From NCBI GenBank assembly GCA_009746045.1, contig RPFO01000041.1, positions 3,875,954 through 3,939,953 on the forward strand: a stretch of DNA of 64,000 nt, given 5' to 3'. The first letter of the stretch is position 1. Each line of letters starts with the position of its first letter. The position numbers were made by a program, and so were the translations under genes. This document shows positions 37,401 through 46,994 of this stretch, piece by piece. Under the pieces are notes generated by a model, which had not been told where the DNA came from, made no database searches, and saw only the letters and a list, made by a program, of their open reading frames with translations. The stretch is from Mesostigma viride. Its lineage: Eukaryota; Streptophyta; Mesostigmatophyceae; Mesostigmatales; Mesostigmataceae.

Positions 37401-38622
37401 CCGCTGCCGAAGGAGGTCGCGACGGACCCGCCACCGCAGCTGGCGCTCCGGTCTCCGGTGGAGGCGCACCCTCAGGCCACATGTTGAAAATAGGGCCCGT
37501 AGGGACAGGCACGTTAGCATAAGACTGGTTACCATCCAGGCTCCAGTCTGGCACTGGAATCCTCTGCGGGGGACCACCCTCCCAGAGCCTGGGAAGCCCG
37601 CTCGTATCGCCAAAGAAGCCCCGCGATGGCTGCGACGGAGCTTGTGGAGGCTCGGAAGCAGCGACGGCGGGCGCGGCCGCTGGGGCGGAAGACTCGCGCG
37701 AAGGCGCAGGTACGGCGGTCGCAGGCGCAGAGGCCGCCGGAGGCGTAGGAGCCGCAACAGCAGACGAAACCACAGCGACCGAGGGCTCGCACTGGGACGC
37801 AGGCGAAGCCGTAGTCGCCGAGGCAACAGGAGGGGTAGGTGGCACGGAAGCAACAGACGCCCCACCTGGCGTGGCTGGAGCATGCGACTGGGACGCCATG
37901 AAGGCCCCGAATGCCGAGGCCAGGGACTGGATCTGGGCCTGCATTGCAGAAACAGTAGCCGCAAGATGGTCAGGCTCGCGATCCAAGCCCGGAGGGGTAG
38001 GCTCCACCGACACGCGCTGGGTCGACCGTGGTGAAGACGGGACAGGGGAAGGAGCCGACACGGAGGAGGAGGACGCTGCGACTGAGGCCGAATACTCTGG
38101 CGTGTACTGCATCTCTACCGGCGCATCCACAGGGGAAGGATCGCCATGTGATAAAATCCCCGCTGACTGATCCGCAATCTCCATAAATTCAACCGCCCGT
38201 AGGAGGTCGCAGGGGTGGTCATCTACCTCGGCCTCGCCCTCGACCGGAAGCCAAGGGAAAACCTCCCGAAGGCAGGAGCGGCCCACAGGGGTAGACAGGT
38301 AAGAGAACACCCTAGGGCACTGAAGAACGGCGGCTATTTGCCCCAAGGCAGGGCAGCGGGAACCACACCCCAAAAGACAGTGCCCAGCATCGTCAAACCC
38401 ATGCACGACCAGCTGTTGCGGATCATTGGGATCTGGGCCGAACCAAGAAACCCCAAAGAGGGCGGCCCGGACCAAGGCCGCATGATGAGCCTGAAGGGCA
38501 GGATGAAAGGGGCCACCCGGATAACTGGAACGGGAAACCCATCGGCCCGGAAGGGCCTCATAGTAGAACTCTGGGTCAGGGGAAGGCGGCAAGATCTCCG
38601 TCGGAGGGGTAGGTTCCGCCAT
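37401..38622 (-). pseudogene. Upstream half of the gene split by the TIR insertion
   Basis: Starts at ATG 38622 (MAEPTPPTEILPPSPDPEF) and runs on the minus strand into the right inverted repeat, where the open frame continues artificially to 37315. Features: an N-terminal globular region with FYYEALPGRW, a Cys pair and a hydrophobic core (residues about 10-150); a long Ala/Pro/Ser/Val-rich linker; a short predicted coiled coil DHLAATVSAMQAQIQSLASA; then Pro-rich sequence ending GPSRPPSAA. The downstream half is at 6893-7764. A coiled coil next to a Pro-rich linker is common in retroelement gag proteins, but no zinc knuckle or diagnostic gag motif is seen. It lies 117 bases behind the stop of the chromovirus pol remnant. 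Confidence 0.6.
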
Positions 38623-38738
38623 GATGGCTGCGGAGGGAAGGGGACAACCAACCACCCATCGACAGCAGGCATACTATAAGGGAGGGGCAGGTCGCCAGCT
38701 AGAGCTGGTGTAGGGTTTTGTAATCCTGCAACAAACGG

Positions 38739-39345
38739 CTACAACCATGCATCTAACTCACTCTCCGTGTACCATACTTTATCTACCTCACTACGAGCAT
38801 ACATCCACTTCACCTTATACTGGCGTTGAGTACCGCGGCCCTTTTTAATATCCCTATGGGCCACGATACTCTCTACCTCGTCTTCTACCTCACCAGTATC
38901 AGGATTATGCTCTAAAGGGGCAGGGGCTAATTCTCTACCAGCGAACGTGCTTTGGTGATAAAGCTTCAGCTGGCTTCTATGGAAGGTGTTTGAATGAGTC
39001 TGCCAAGAGGTAGGGATATCTATTTTATATAAGAAATTACCTACTCTAGTGTCCAACACACGGAAGGGTCCTAAGAAGGCGGGCCTAAGTTTCACTTTAA
39101 GTTCAGCTTCGAACTTGTGAGCAAATCGGCCAACACGGGGGCCTTCTACTAAGACTAAATCTCCTATATCTATCTCAGGTGCTCTTCTATCTAAGGAGGC
39201 ACGCAACCTAGCAAGGTACTTGGCCTGAGCCCTATGGTACCCTGAAATAGCGTGGTCATGTGCATTTTTCATTTTATCTAATAAGGCCTGCACACCTTGT
39301 ACGGTATCCCGGGACACATCGTCCCTGTCCCTTAAAGGACTAGCT
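38739..39345 (-). pseudogene. Ty3/chromovirus pol C-terminus (integrase tail and chromodomain)
   Basis: The minus-strand frame from about 39345 to the stop at 38739 reads KMKNAHDHAISGYHRAQAKY and later GDLVLVEGPRVGRFAHK, LRPAFLGPFRVL and NTFHRSQLKLYH. That is the linker, the GPF module and the typical end of a Ty3/Gypsy integrase. It is followed by VESIVAHRDIKKGRGTQRQY and KVKWMYARSEVDKVWYTESE, a chromodomain with its aromatic residues. Chromodomains direct integration of chromoviruses to modified chromatin. RT, RNase H and the integrase core are missing; the 5' side is replaced by GGTGGGACA-type repeats. This is the outermost element of the nested 7-39 kb region. Confidence 0.85.
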
Positions 39346-39352
39346 GAGAGAG

Positions 39353-39600
39353 AGGTACAGGGGCAGCTCACGTAGGTGGGACAGTGTCCCAACTCCGGTA
39401 GGTGGGACAAATTCAGCAAAGCGGGACATGTTCAGGTGTCCCACCTAACTGAAATTATGTCCCACCTTGTTGAATTTGGAAAAACATGGTGTCCCACCTA
39501 CCGGCATTTGTGATACAGGTCTGTCTCACCTACCCGAACTTGAAGCTGTGTCCCACCTAACTGTATGTTTCTATGTGTCCCACCTTCCTGAATGTAGTGG
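39353..39600. repeat. Degenerate GTAGGTGGGACA / TGTCCCACCTA repeats
   Basis: Three AGGTGGGACA copies are followed by about six TGTCCCACCT copies in the opposite orientation, spaced 25-45 bp. Related AGGTGGGACAG and CCCACCTTGC motifs build the tandem array at 47178-47475. No gene is seen in 39346-39840. Confidence 0.6.
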
Positions 39601-39854
39601 CTACGCACATATGGGCTCTATGTGTCATACTCCTACATATGTTATACATACATGTCCCTATTACTCCTATGGGGCATGCTACCTATTCTGCACGTTTGCT
39701 CATGGCGTAGAGACACTTGATCTGTGTGCAACCGATAATACGCTGGAAATTAAATCAATCAAGTGCAAATATGGTAGTTCTTGCAGATTTGTATGACAAC
39801 ATTGTTATTGTTATATGGTGCATGGGGGTGGGGTTAGAACCCCCCACCCCCACC

Positions 39855-40034
39855 CCACTTCACCGCACTTCACCCCACTTCACCCCACTTCACCCCACTT
39901 CACCCCACTTCACCCCACTTCACCCCACTTCACCCCACTTCACCCCACTTCACCCCACTTCCCACCCCCCACCCCCACCCCACCCCCACCCCCACCCCCA
40001 CCCCACCCCCACCCCACCCCCACCCCCACCCCAC
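39855..40034 (+). repeat. (CACTTCACCC)n then (CCCCAC)n microsatellites
   Basis: About eleven copies of a 10-bp unit ACTTCACCCC run to 39962, followed by C-rich CCCCACCC repeats to 40034. Confidence 0.95.
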
Positions 40035-40100
40035 CATATAACAACAACATAACAACACCACGATAAGAAATGACATCGTGGTGCAGTCGCCACCGCCATC

Positions 40101-40141
40101 ATCAAGGAGACAACCTGCGCAGGCCAGAAATCGGGAGAATT
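40101..40141 (-). repeat. Dispersed motif, copy c
   Basis: Reverse-complement copy of the 36361-36402 motif, with GCGCAGG in place of GCGCTGG. Confidence 0.6.
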
Positions 40142-40875
40142 CGGGCAATCATGTACAAGACAACAGGCTCCAGGTCAGCCAAGCGCTCGTACGTGCGAAA
40201 CTTGATGACTGGGTCTGCAATCGCCATAATCCAAGTGATGCACATGTACAACCACGTCATAACTCGGAAGCTTTGGATTAGGATCATAAAAGATTGACTC
40301 AAACAATTACCGTGCTAGCAAGATGTGGGCAAGAGAATGCACCCATGGTTGTTGTAATGGTGTAAAAAGGGTGCCAGATTTTCAAGTAAGGAATCATGAA
40401 TAACCATGCCGCACCTCATGGCCATGCATATACATGGTGGCAAAAAATTTCACATCATCCACACGGCCATGTGTGTGCCTGCACGTGTATGGTTGTGAAA
40501 ATTGACAGCATTTTTATTATGCACACGCCCATGTATGCATGATTGCCTATGACGTCCACGCAGGCATTAAAATTCACAAGGCCTCGCATTCGATCGTGCT
40601 TGCAAAAAACTGTCCATCAACACAATACGCCTAGCCTGCAGCCTGCATGTAGTGCATGGTTGCACAAAACAGAACTACATGAACACAATGAATGAATGCG
40701 CAAACTTTGTGCCCACACTTGGAATTACCCCAAACTGAACAACGCGGTTATAATGCACATGGCCTCACATTTACTCATGCGAAAACCCTTTAAGCATCAG
40801 CACAATGGCCATCATGGGGAACCCAGCAACGGGATTCGTGATTGGAAGGATTCTGAATCACGCACCTATGTTCAG
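40142..40875. other. No gene recognised
   Basis: CATG-rich sequence with loose recurrence of CACATGGCC and TGCATGG motifs; no coding region supported. Confidence 0.4.
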
Positions 40876-42052
40876 TCATATTTGCAAAGAACCGACATCG
40901 GGTTGACCAGAGCTGACGTCCACGGACCACTCTTCAGTTAGCAGACAACCAGAACTGTGAGTTCCTGGTCTCTCATGCACACAACGGGATGAGCCAAAGT
41001 TGCAAGGCAGCAACCTTTTAACCTGTGCACCAAGCCACGACCACGGTGAGCGTTTCCGTGTCCAATGTGGGAGCCTCGGTTCGTGCTTGCCAAGATAGCT
41101 GGTCATCCCCCATGACCAAGCTATATCCTTTGCGTTGTTCCTCGTTCCCATCGGCGTGACGAGGCACGTGCAGGCAGGCAAGCAAATCCTCAACGTCCAC
41201 TGGCATCAGTGCAGAGCCAGGACGAACTGGATTTGCCTAGACTCTGCAACCTAGGAAGTACAGGACCTGTCACAAGCCTGCAAGGTCTAGTATCCTTGCA
41301 GACCTGTGCCAGCTCCTGTATTCCACCAGTCACAGGCTGCTGCTCCTCTGGTCTACGTGGACCACAGTCACGTGATAGTCAGGCTAAGCCTGTGCAGGCA
41401 CGGCCTGCCACGTGTCCTGTCCACTATACCAGAGGACTGTACCCTAGTCGGCCACGGACGGCTAGGACTTCGGGACCTCATATCTTTCTCGTCCCTTGTC
41501 TGTGTCAGGCGGTCAGCACGGCGTTGGAAAGGTCTTTCCAAACTGCATCCACTTAGCATATTGGTTGCCCAAAATGCTAACTTCTTCGTCACTGGAATTC
41601 CCTTCATAATTATCCTCAGAACTTGAATCGCTGGGCTCAGAGCTTGAACCAGCTGCGACGTGTAGAAACTGCCCCGGCTTCTTGGTCGGTAAGAGAATGC
41701 CTTTCTGGGTGCGCACCAGCTTCCAAAACTTCTCCGAATCCCCGGAATCTGAAGACCCCCCGGAATCTGTTCTTGCCAAAACGGCCTCCGCTTCATTTTC
41801 TTGCCGGTTGTGAGTCTCAGAAGCCAAGGATGCAGAAGCTGGTTGTTCTTCCTGGATCACTGTAAGACCTGAAGGCGATGCCTTGGTACTTATGTCCTCA
41901 TCATTTGTAGAGGACGCTAGGCCTGGGGTGGAGTTCAACTCATCATCAACATCAACGCTGGGCTGGACCTTCACCGGTGTAGAGGCCCCGGAAGCTGCCT
42001 CATAAGCAGCCTCCGAATCTGCCTCTGAACCATGATGAAGCGCTTTATCCAT
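40876..42052 (-). pseudogene. Acidic small ORF interrupted by a solo LTR
   Basis: The minus strand encodes MDKALHHGSEADSEAAYEAA from ATG 42052 and runs as a Ser/Glu/Asp-rich protein with one basic-hydrophobic patch (FWKLVRTQKGILLPTKKPGQ) up to the LTR edge at 41583. Beyond the LTR the sequence continues EEWSVDVSSGQPDVGSLQI and stops at 40876. Removing the LTR and one copy of the 5-bp duplication rejoins the frame as ...SSDEEW..., a protein of roughly 175 residues. Acidic N-terminal regions of this kind occur in piggyBac-type transposases and in many regulatory proteins; no domain allows a choice. The rejoined frame shows that the ORF was intact before the LTR arrived. Confidence 0.6.
40936..41582 (-). 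mobile_element. Solo LTR of the copia family at 49448-57910
   Basis: Reverse-strand sequence clearly related to the 603-bp LTRs of the complete copia element, with AGTTAG...CTAACT ends, flanked by TCTTC on both sides (40931-40935 and 41583-41587). It is 647 bp because of an insertion of about 45 bp around 41372-41420, and the terminal 60 bases are more diverged. A solo LTR arises by recombination between the two LTRs of a former full insertion. Confidence 0.9.
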
Positions 42053-42242
42053 CGTTTCAAGAAGAAAAACAAGCTATATGTACCGCTAGCTGCTCACGTA
42101 GTGTAAGTATTTATGCAGTTAACGATACTTGATAATAAAGCCACGTCGAATTATATACAATACGTATGTGCGGTGTAGTGAAATATAGGTCTTGGTAGTG
42201 ATATGTGACCACTTGTGTGTACATGTACACAGTACAGTACAC

Positions 42243-42375
42243 CGCCTCACGGGTACGTGGGCTGTTCCCACACCACGTTTGCGTACTACGTAGCCGTGAA
42301 AGTGGGACGGTTCGCGTACCACTTAGCCGTGAAAGTGGGACGGTTCGCGTACCACGTAGCCGTGGAAGTGGGCTG
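42243..42375 (+). repeat. 34-bp tandem repeat, about 3.5 units
   Basis: Units read GCGTACCAC(G/T)TAGCCGTG(A/G)A and AGTGGGACGGTTC with few changes. Confidence 0.85.
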
Positions 42376-42410
42376 TATGCGCCTGTGGGACGGTCTCAAC
42401 CACAATCTGA

Positions 42411-42560
42411 GTTGTACAAGCTAATGCTTATACTTTTTATGCGCAAACCTTTTAGCTAAGGTTAACGCATATTCTTACATCCTGCGCAGGATGTAAGAAT
42501 ATGCGTTAACCTTAGCTAAAAGGTTTGCGCATAAAAAGTATAAGCATTAGCTTGTACAAC
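42411..42560. repeat. Perfect 150-bp palindrome (intact copy)
   Basis: Arms 42411-42485 and 42486-42560 are exact reverse complements with no spacer. The sequence starts GTTGTACAAGCTAATGCTTA and is centred on CCTGC/GCAGG. A second copy of the same palindrome, split by the HUH-element array, is formed by 42808-42827 plus 47046-47175. Confidence 0.97.
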
Positions 42561-42807
42561 TTAGAACCGGCGCGGCGCGGAAGTCACGGGTTCGAAACCT
42601 CGTGGGGACAGTGCCGAGTAGGGATTATTTGGGAGGATCCGCCGGGGCACCGGTCGGACCTAATTAATCGCCTAGCGAGGTAGATATCGGACCTTCCCGG
42701 GATTGATATCGAATCAGTAATTCGATATCGAATTAGTAATTCGATGCGGAAGTAAACCCTAGTTAGGGAGCCGCTTAATATTCCGCCCCAACGCGCAAAG
42801 GTTTTAA
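42561..42807. other. 247-bp spacer between palindrome copies
   Basis: No gene. It contains GGGTTCGAAACC, which resembles a Pol III B box (tRNA T-arm), but no matching A box or cloverleaf was found. Short ATTCGATATCGAAT repeats lie at 42708-42745. Confidence 0.5.
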
Positions 42808-42827
42808 GTTGTACAAGCTAATGCTTA

Positions 42828-43405
42828 TTCATGTCCCACGTAGCTCCCACAAAAACCAGCATCTTCATTAAAACAATAAGTGGAAGCATAAATGTGACAC
42901 TATTGACATGCCCGGAGGCACGCCGTTCAAGGCCCTTCATGAAGTACGTTGCCCTAGAGGCAACCAAAACAAGGGTGGGTGGGTGGGGAGCAAAGAAAGA
43001 GGCCGACGAAACCAGCCAGAGCGGCTTTTAGTCGCAAAACCTCCCTTATCCCTAGCTAACTGACGTCATTAAACCCTTATGTTCAGTGATGCTAGTAAGA
43101 CGCTAACCGTACAGACCGGGGGTAGAATATCCCGAATCTGCACGGCTAGTATTAAATAATGCGTAGGTTGTTCTTTTCAGGGGCACTGCACCTCACGCCC
43201 CGTTCCGCCCGGGTATAATCAACCCAAGCGCGGAACGCACATTTTATTTAATTCATTTTTCAACCATGCACTATATTGCATCTACTAATCACAAAAGCTC
43301 TAGCCAAACAGCTACGAGAAAACACTACGACCTATAAGCCGCTCAACCAGCGGCCTCTTGTTCCCGCATTCACGTATAGAAGAAACTCCGTTCAAAGAAC
43401 CCCGA
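42828..43405. mobile_element. HUH element, deletion derivative (578 bp)
   Basis: It starts TTCATGTCCCACGTAGC, ends AAAGAACCCCGA and is followed directly by a second element with the same start. It consists of a 5' block (42828-42954, repeated at 43406-43532), a 34-bp remnant, a middle block (42989-43274, repeated at 44371-44656) and a 3' block (43272-43405, repeated at 46912-47045). The middle and 3' blocks are fused at a shared TAT, where the full element has 2.25 kb of coding sequence. It is thus a non-autonomous internal deletion of its neighbour. Confidence 0.9.
43338..43354 (+). promoter_or_regulatory. Subterminal hairpin of the deletion derivative
   Basis: GCCGCT-CAACC-AGCGGC, a 6-bp stem with a 5-base loop, 51 bases inside the 3' end. 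The same hairpin lies at 46978-46994 in the full element. A 3' subterminal hairpin often marks termination of rolling-circle transposition; the role here is inferred. Confidence 0.6.
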
Positions 43406-43532
43406 TTCATGTCCCACGTAGCTCCCACAAAAACCAGCATCTTCATTAAAACAATAAGTGGAAGCATAAATGTGACACTATTGACATGCCCGGAGGCACG
43501 CCGTTCAAGGCCCTTCATGAAGTACGTTGCCC

Positions 43533-44370
43533 AATCACCCCCGCCCTGGCTTTCCCTTGAAGCCGCACTCCACCTTGCTCGTTGTCACAAGTGACCGCCC
43601 TGCCGCAAAACGGGAGCCCCCCCACATCGGGAGGCGTGTGCCCGGCGGCTGTGGATGCATGGCCAGGCCCCAAAAGGCCCAGCGCATTTGCACTGCGATT
43701 GCGCACGGCCAGCCTATCATGACCCCTCTCGGGGCCCCGAGTCGGTACCGCTATGGCCGTCTCCCCATAGACCCGGGGTGCTTCGAGAAAAAACGTGGAC
43801 CTAGCCCAGGCCCCGCCAGCCCGGATGCCCGAGGCCACAGCCCCAGGCACCTGGCTGAACGAGAGTCCGTTCAGCCAAGACCGCATTCCCCCCTGAGGTT
43901 TCTATGCGTGGGGAAAAAATTTCTAGCTTAGGCGCTTTTCCCATCGCCGTCCCCAGCCCCAACCACCCCCCCCTCGGCGGAAGGCAATTGCAAAGTTTGC
44001 TGGCCAGCAGCAATTTCCGAAGAAAAAGCCTCAGGCCGCGGACCGAGACACGGGTCGCCAGTGCCAGCCATCCGGCTCCAACCCGGGGTGCAAGCATCCC
44101 CAGGTACGGAGCACCGGCTCGCGCACTGGGCCGACCGAGCGACAGTTGAGCACCTGTCACGGCACCCGGCCCACCAAAGACCCCAAGCTGGGGAAAAGGT
44201 GCGGACCGGAGGTAATCATTTTCTTTTCTTTTAGTTAACCGGGCGAGGAACTACGCCTGGCCGGTTAACAACTGGAAGTCTCACCACTGGCCAAGTGGCC
44301 GGTGCAACCAGTGCTTTTGGGATTTTGCTCCGCAGCACCCATAGCTGCGGCTGCCGCCGCAACGACAACG
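43533..44370. other. GC-rich segment inside the HUH element
   Basis: 838 bases, clearly richer in G and C than the surrounding element, with open frames on both strands (134 codons at 43527-43931 plus, 123 codons at 43515-43886 minus) but no recognisable domain. The derivative has only a 34-bp unrelated stretch at this place. It may be passenger sequence. Confidence 0.5.
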
Positions 44371-44923
44371 AGCAAATAAAGAGGCCGACAAAACCAGCCA
44401 GAGCGGCTTTTAGTCGCAAAACCTCCCTTATCCCTAGCTAACTGACGTCATTAAACCCTTATGTTCAGTGATGCTAGTAAGACGCTAACCGTACAGACCG
44501 GGGGTAGAATATCCCGAATCTGCACGGCTAGTATTAAATAATGCGTAGGTTGTTCTTTTCAGGGGCACTGCACCTCACGCCCCGTTCCGCCCGGGTATAA
44601 TCAACCCAAGCGCGGAACGCACATTTTATTTAATTCATTTTTCAACCATGCACTATTCTTCTTTTTTTTTTTTTGAGACTATATCGATGTGCACATGTCA
44701 GTTGGCTAAGCTTAGCCGCCTAGCGGCTAAGCTTAGGTAAGGTTTACGAAAATTTTCAAACTTTTCATTAAAATTATATTAAAATATTTAAGCGCGACGC
44801 ACAGACATTTTTCTACCTACAAAGTCCAGTGTGTTGTGGCGCCTCAGAAGTCATACAACAAATTCTGGCGCTGTCACAAGGTCCGGCCGGTGACGTGCAC
44901 CGGAAATGCGCGGACAATACAAA

Positions 44924-45880
44924 TTAATTTAGCACACGGACACGGCCAGGCCGTTTGGGATCATAAAAATAGACTTTCCTCACGTGATCTACTGTCTTCA
45001 TGTTTACATCATGCCCATTTAATATTAATGCTGCTGTTACCCTGCCCATGACCATGCCCTGAAGTCCATTCTTGGGTGCAACCCAGCTCTCGTGTACAAC
45101 GTAATGGCCACTGCGGTGCATGTGGAGGAGCAATTCATCGGGCTCAATGTCCTCCCACATCCGGTTGGCATTCATGTACGCCACCATCTTCTGTAAAATG
45201 TTGGATGGCGACAGGGCGACCTTGCCCTTTGACGTTGCGTGGTACTTCATGAAAATAATGCGTCCGTCTTCCATCATGGCAGGCGTGTTGCCCACGTTGA
45301 CGATGAGGCGAAAGTCAGCGGCAGGTTTGTGCGCGTCTTTGTTGCAATACCCGAGCATGCCCAGGTACGTGTGCATGTCCTTTTCTGCCAGCTCTGAAAC
45401 CATCACCTTGCTACCGGGCGGCACGTGGGGAACCCAACCCAGGGCCTCCTTCAGCGATTTAGCGACAGGTAAGGATCCGGACGTGAAGATGGTGGCGACG
45501 GCTTGGACGTGAAGCTTTCCAGCAGCAGCACCCCGCTCGCACACCGCGAAGCAGCGGCTGGCGTGTGTATCAAGCCAGTCGTGCACGACCTGCACTTGTT
45601 CATCCGTGATGTCGCTGTTGCCAGGCGGGTTTACAGTAATGCTGAAGTCGCGCCAAAGAAAAACATGGGTCGCTTTGACCTGGCGGGGTGGGATTGTTTT
45701 TTCACCGTCGACAAATTCCGGGCACGGCGCTGCTGGTTCTTCATCGTCATTGTCGGCATTGCGACGACGACGCGGGCGACGTGCAGCGGCTGCTGGAGGG
45801 TCTTGCGCTGGAACGTCGTCAGGAGGCACTGGAGGCGGAGCGTTGGCAGCAGGAACCGGGACGAGGGCAAGGGACAGGGT
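44924..45880 (-). CDS. HUH Rep endonuclease, helicase-less (CRESS-like motifs)
   Basis: A 318-codon open frame. After a Pro/Ala/Arg-rich linker (PAAAARRPRRRRNAD) come three Rep motifs in order: FSITVN (motif I), CERGAAAGKLHVQ (motif II, HUQ form of the metal-binding site, near 45511) and YLGMLGYCNK (motif III, with nucleophile Tyr near 45349 and Lys three residues later). These resemble Rep proteins of circular single-stranded DNA viruses and related transposons, which nick DNA by a covalent tyrosine link. About 140 residues follow without Walker A/B motifs, so no helicase is attached. There is no ATG ahead of the motifs in this frame. The only in-frame ATG is that of the zinc-finger ORF, separated by one TGA (45881-45883), so the protein was probably a zinc finger-Rep fusion. 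Confidence 0.8.
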   Translation of the reverse strand, partial: TLSLALVPVPAANAPPPVPPDDVPAQDPPAAAARRPRRRRNADNDDEEPAAPCPEFVDGEKTIPPRQVKATHVFLWRDFSITVNPPGNSDITDEQVQVVHDWLDTHASRCFAVCERGAAAGKLHVQAVATIFTSGSLPVAKSLKEALGWVPHVPPGSKVMVSELAEKDMHTYLGMLGYCNKDAHKPAADFRLIVNVGNTPAMMEDGRIIFMKYHATSKGKVALSPSNILQKMVAYMNANRMWEDIEPDELLLHMHRSGHYVVHESWVAPKNGLQGMVMGRVTAALILNGHDVNMKTVDHVRKVYFYDPKRPGRVRVLN

Positions 45881-46198
45881 TCACATGTTCTCTTCAAGGA
45901 TTCTGTTCGTGTGCTGCACTGTCGTGTGTCTTTTCAACCCTCGCATGGAGGAAAAGGTTTTTTTGCAATACTGACACCCCGCAGAGAAAGGTGGAGGTGC
46001 CGCATGACTTGCAGAGGTTCCGGGAGGTGCAGGACTAGCGGACGGGAGGTGCAGGACGGGAGGTGGTGTCTCCTCCCTGGGCGGGGGCGAGCCCTGGCTG
46101 ACCTCGGCGTCATCTATGAAGTCCTTGTCGCTTTGTGTTTCAGTAAACTCCTCCTCGTCTTCGCTGTCACTGCTGTGCCCCGCTTGATCATCGATCAT
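45881..46198 (-). CDS. C2H2 zinc-finger ORF upstream of and in frame with Rep
   Basis: A 105-residue ORF: an acidic start (DDQAGHSSDSEDEEEF), a Pro-rich middle, then a single finger CQYCKKTFSSMRGLKRH...H with standard C2H2 spacing, ending ILEENM and TGA. Its ATG overlaps the stop of the preceding ORF as ATGA (46195-46198). Behind the TGA the same frame continues for 318 codons through the whole HUH domain. A zinc finger fused ahead of a Rep could give DNA-site recognition. The TGA is either a nonsense mutation in this copy or a recoded stop. Confidence 0.75.
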   Translation of the reverse strand: MIDDQAGHSSDSEDEEEFTETQSDKDFIDDAEVSQGSPPPREETPPPVLHLPSASPAPPGTSASHAAPPPFSAGCQYCKKTFSSMRGLKRHTTVQHTNRILEENM

Positions 46199-46638
46199 TG
46201 TTGAAGGTAGGTTATTCCCTCCACTGCATCTATAAGCAGGGGAAGCACCTGGTAGAGCTTGTCGGCCGCCGCCAGGCGTTTGTTTTTGTGATCGTTTTCA
46301 AGTCGCTCAACCTCCTCCTGCTCCTGCTTATAACGCTTTTGAATGTTGAACCACCCTCGCCTCATCTGTAGGTTGTGCACTTCTGTGGCGATCACTTGGA
46401 TCTGCGTCTTTGTTTCTTCCACCTTTTTTTTGGCCAGGGCAATCTCCACTAGGATGCCGTCGTCATCCCGTTGTCTTTTCTTTGTGATACTTTCGAGGGC
46501 GCTCTTAGCGCACCTGCCCACATCTACCAGTGAGTCAATTTCATCTTGCGGCGTTCTAGGGGTTTGGCCCCCAAAGTCCGCCTGCGTGGCCTTGGTGGGC
46601 GTGAGGTATTGTGGGTTTTCCTCGTCGTCAGAAGACAT
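46195..46638 (-). CDS. Coiled-coil ORF of the HUH element
   Basis: Starts at ATG 46638 (MSSDDEENPQYLTPTKATQA), 147 residues. The second half is a long heptad-like helix (KKKVEETKTQIQVIATEVHN to KRYKQEQEEVERLENDHKNK) likely to form a coiled coil; Lys/Arg/Glu-rich, no signal peptide or membrane segment. Its TGA overlaps the ATG of the zinc-finger ORF by the ATGA arrangement, which suggests coupled translation or a common transcript. The open frame extends upstream of the ATG to 46965 without a methionine, so extra coding sequence from an upstream exon is possible. Function unknown; an oligomerising partner of the Rep is a guess. Confidence 0.7.
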   Translation of the reverse strand: MSSDDEENPQYLTPTKATQADFGGQTPRTPQDEIDSLVDVGRCAKSALESITKKRQRDDDGILVEIALAKKKVEETKTQIQVIATEVHNLQMRRGWFNIQKRYKQEQEEVERLENDHKNKRLAAADKLYQVLPLLIDAVEGITYLQQ

Positions 46639-46977
46639 GGTGGCTGTCGGTGCGGCCTGCGGCTGCGTCGTTTCGGTGGTCTTATCGATTTCGGGTCGTT
46701 TCCGTTGGATTTGTGACCGTTGGGGCCGAAGGCCGTTTGTTTTTCGTAGTTTGCTTATTTTTGATTGGTTGTTTATGTGTAGTATTTTGTAGTATTCTGG
46801 ACGGACGACCCAAGCCGCTAACTTAGCGGGTTTATCGCGTCCGTTGGATCCATCATCGGACGCTCCAGATTGTCGGCGGCTAACGTTTTCACTTTTTTCA
46901 TTTTGCCTTCGTATATTGCATCTACTAATCACAAAAGCTCTAGCCAAACAGCTACGAGAAAACACTACGACCTATAA

Positions 46978-46994
46978 GCCGCTCAACCAGCGGC
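46978..46994 (+). promoter_or_regulatory. Subterminal hairpin of the full HUH element
   Basis: Same 17-base hairpin as 43338-43354 and at the same distance (51 bases) from the 3' end. Confidence 0.6.

Noticed and set aside
42580-42620. tRNA gene at GGGTTCGAAACC
   Set aside because: Only a T-arm-like string; no A box, anticodon arm or acceptor stem could be folded.
44924-45880. HUH Rep as a Helitron protein
   Set aside because: Motif II is HVQ and motif III is YCNK with a single tyrosine, there is no Helitron-like N domain or helicase, and it shares no segment with the Helitron proteins at 21620 and 29450.
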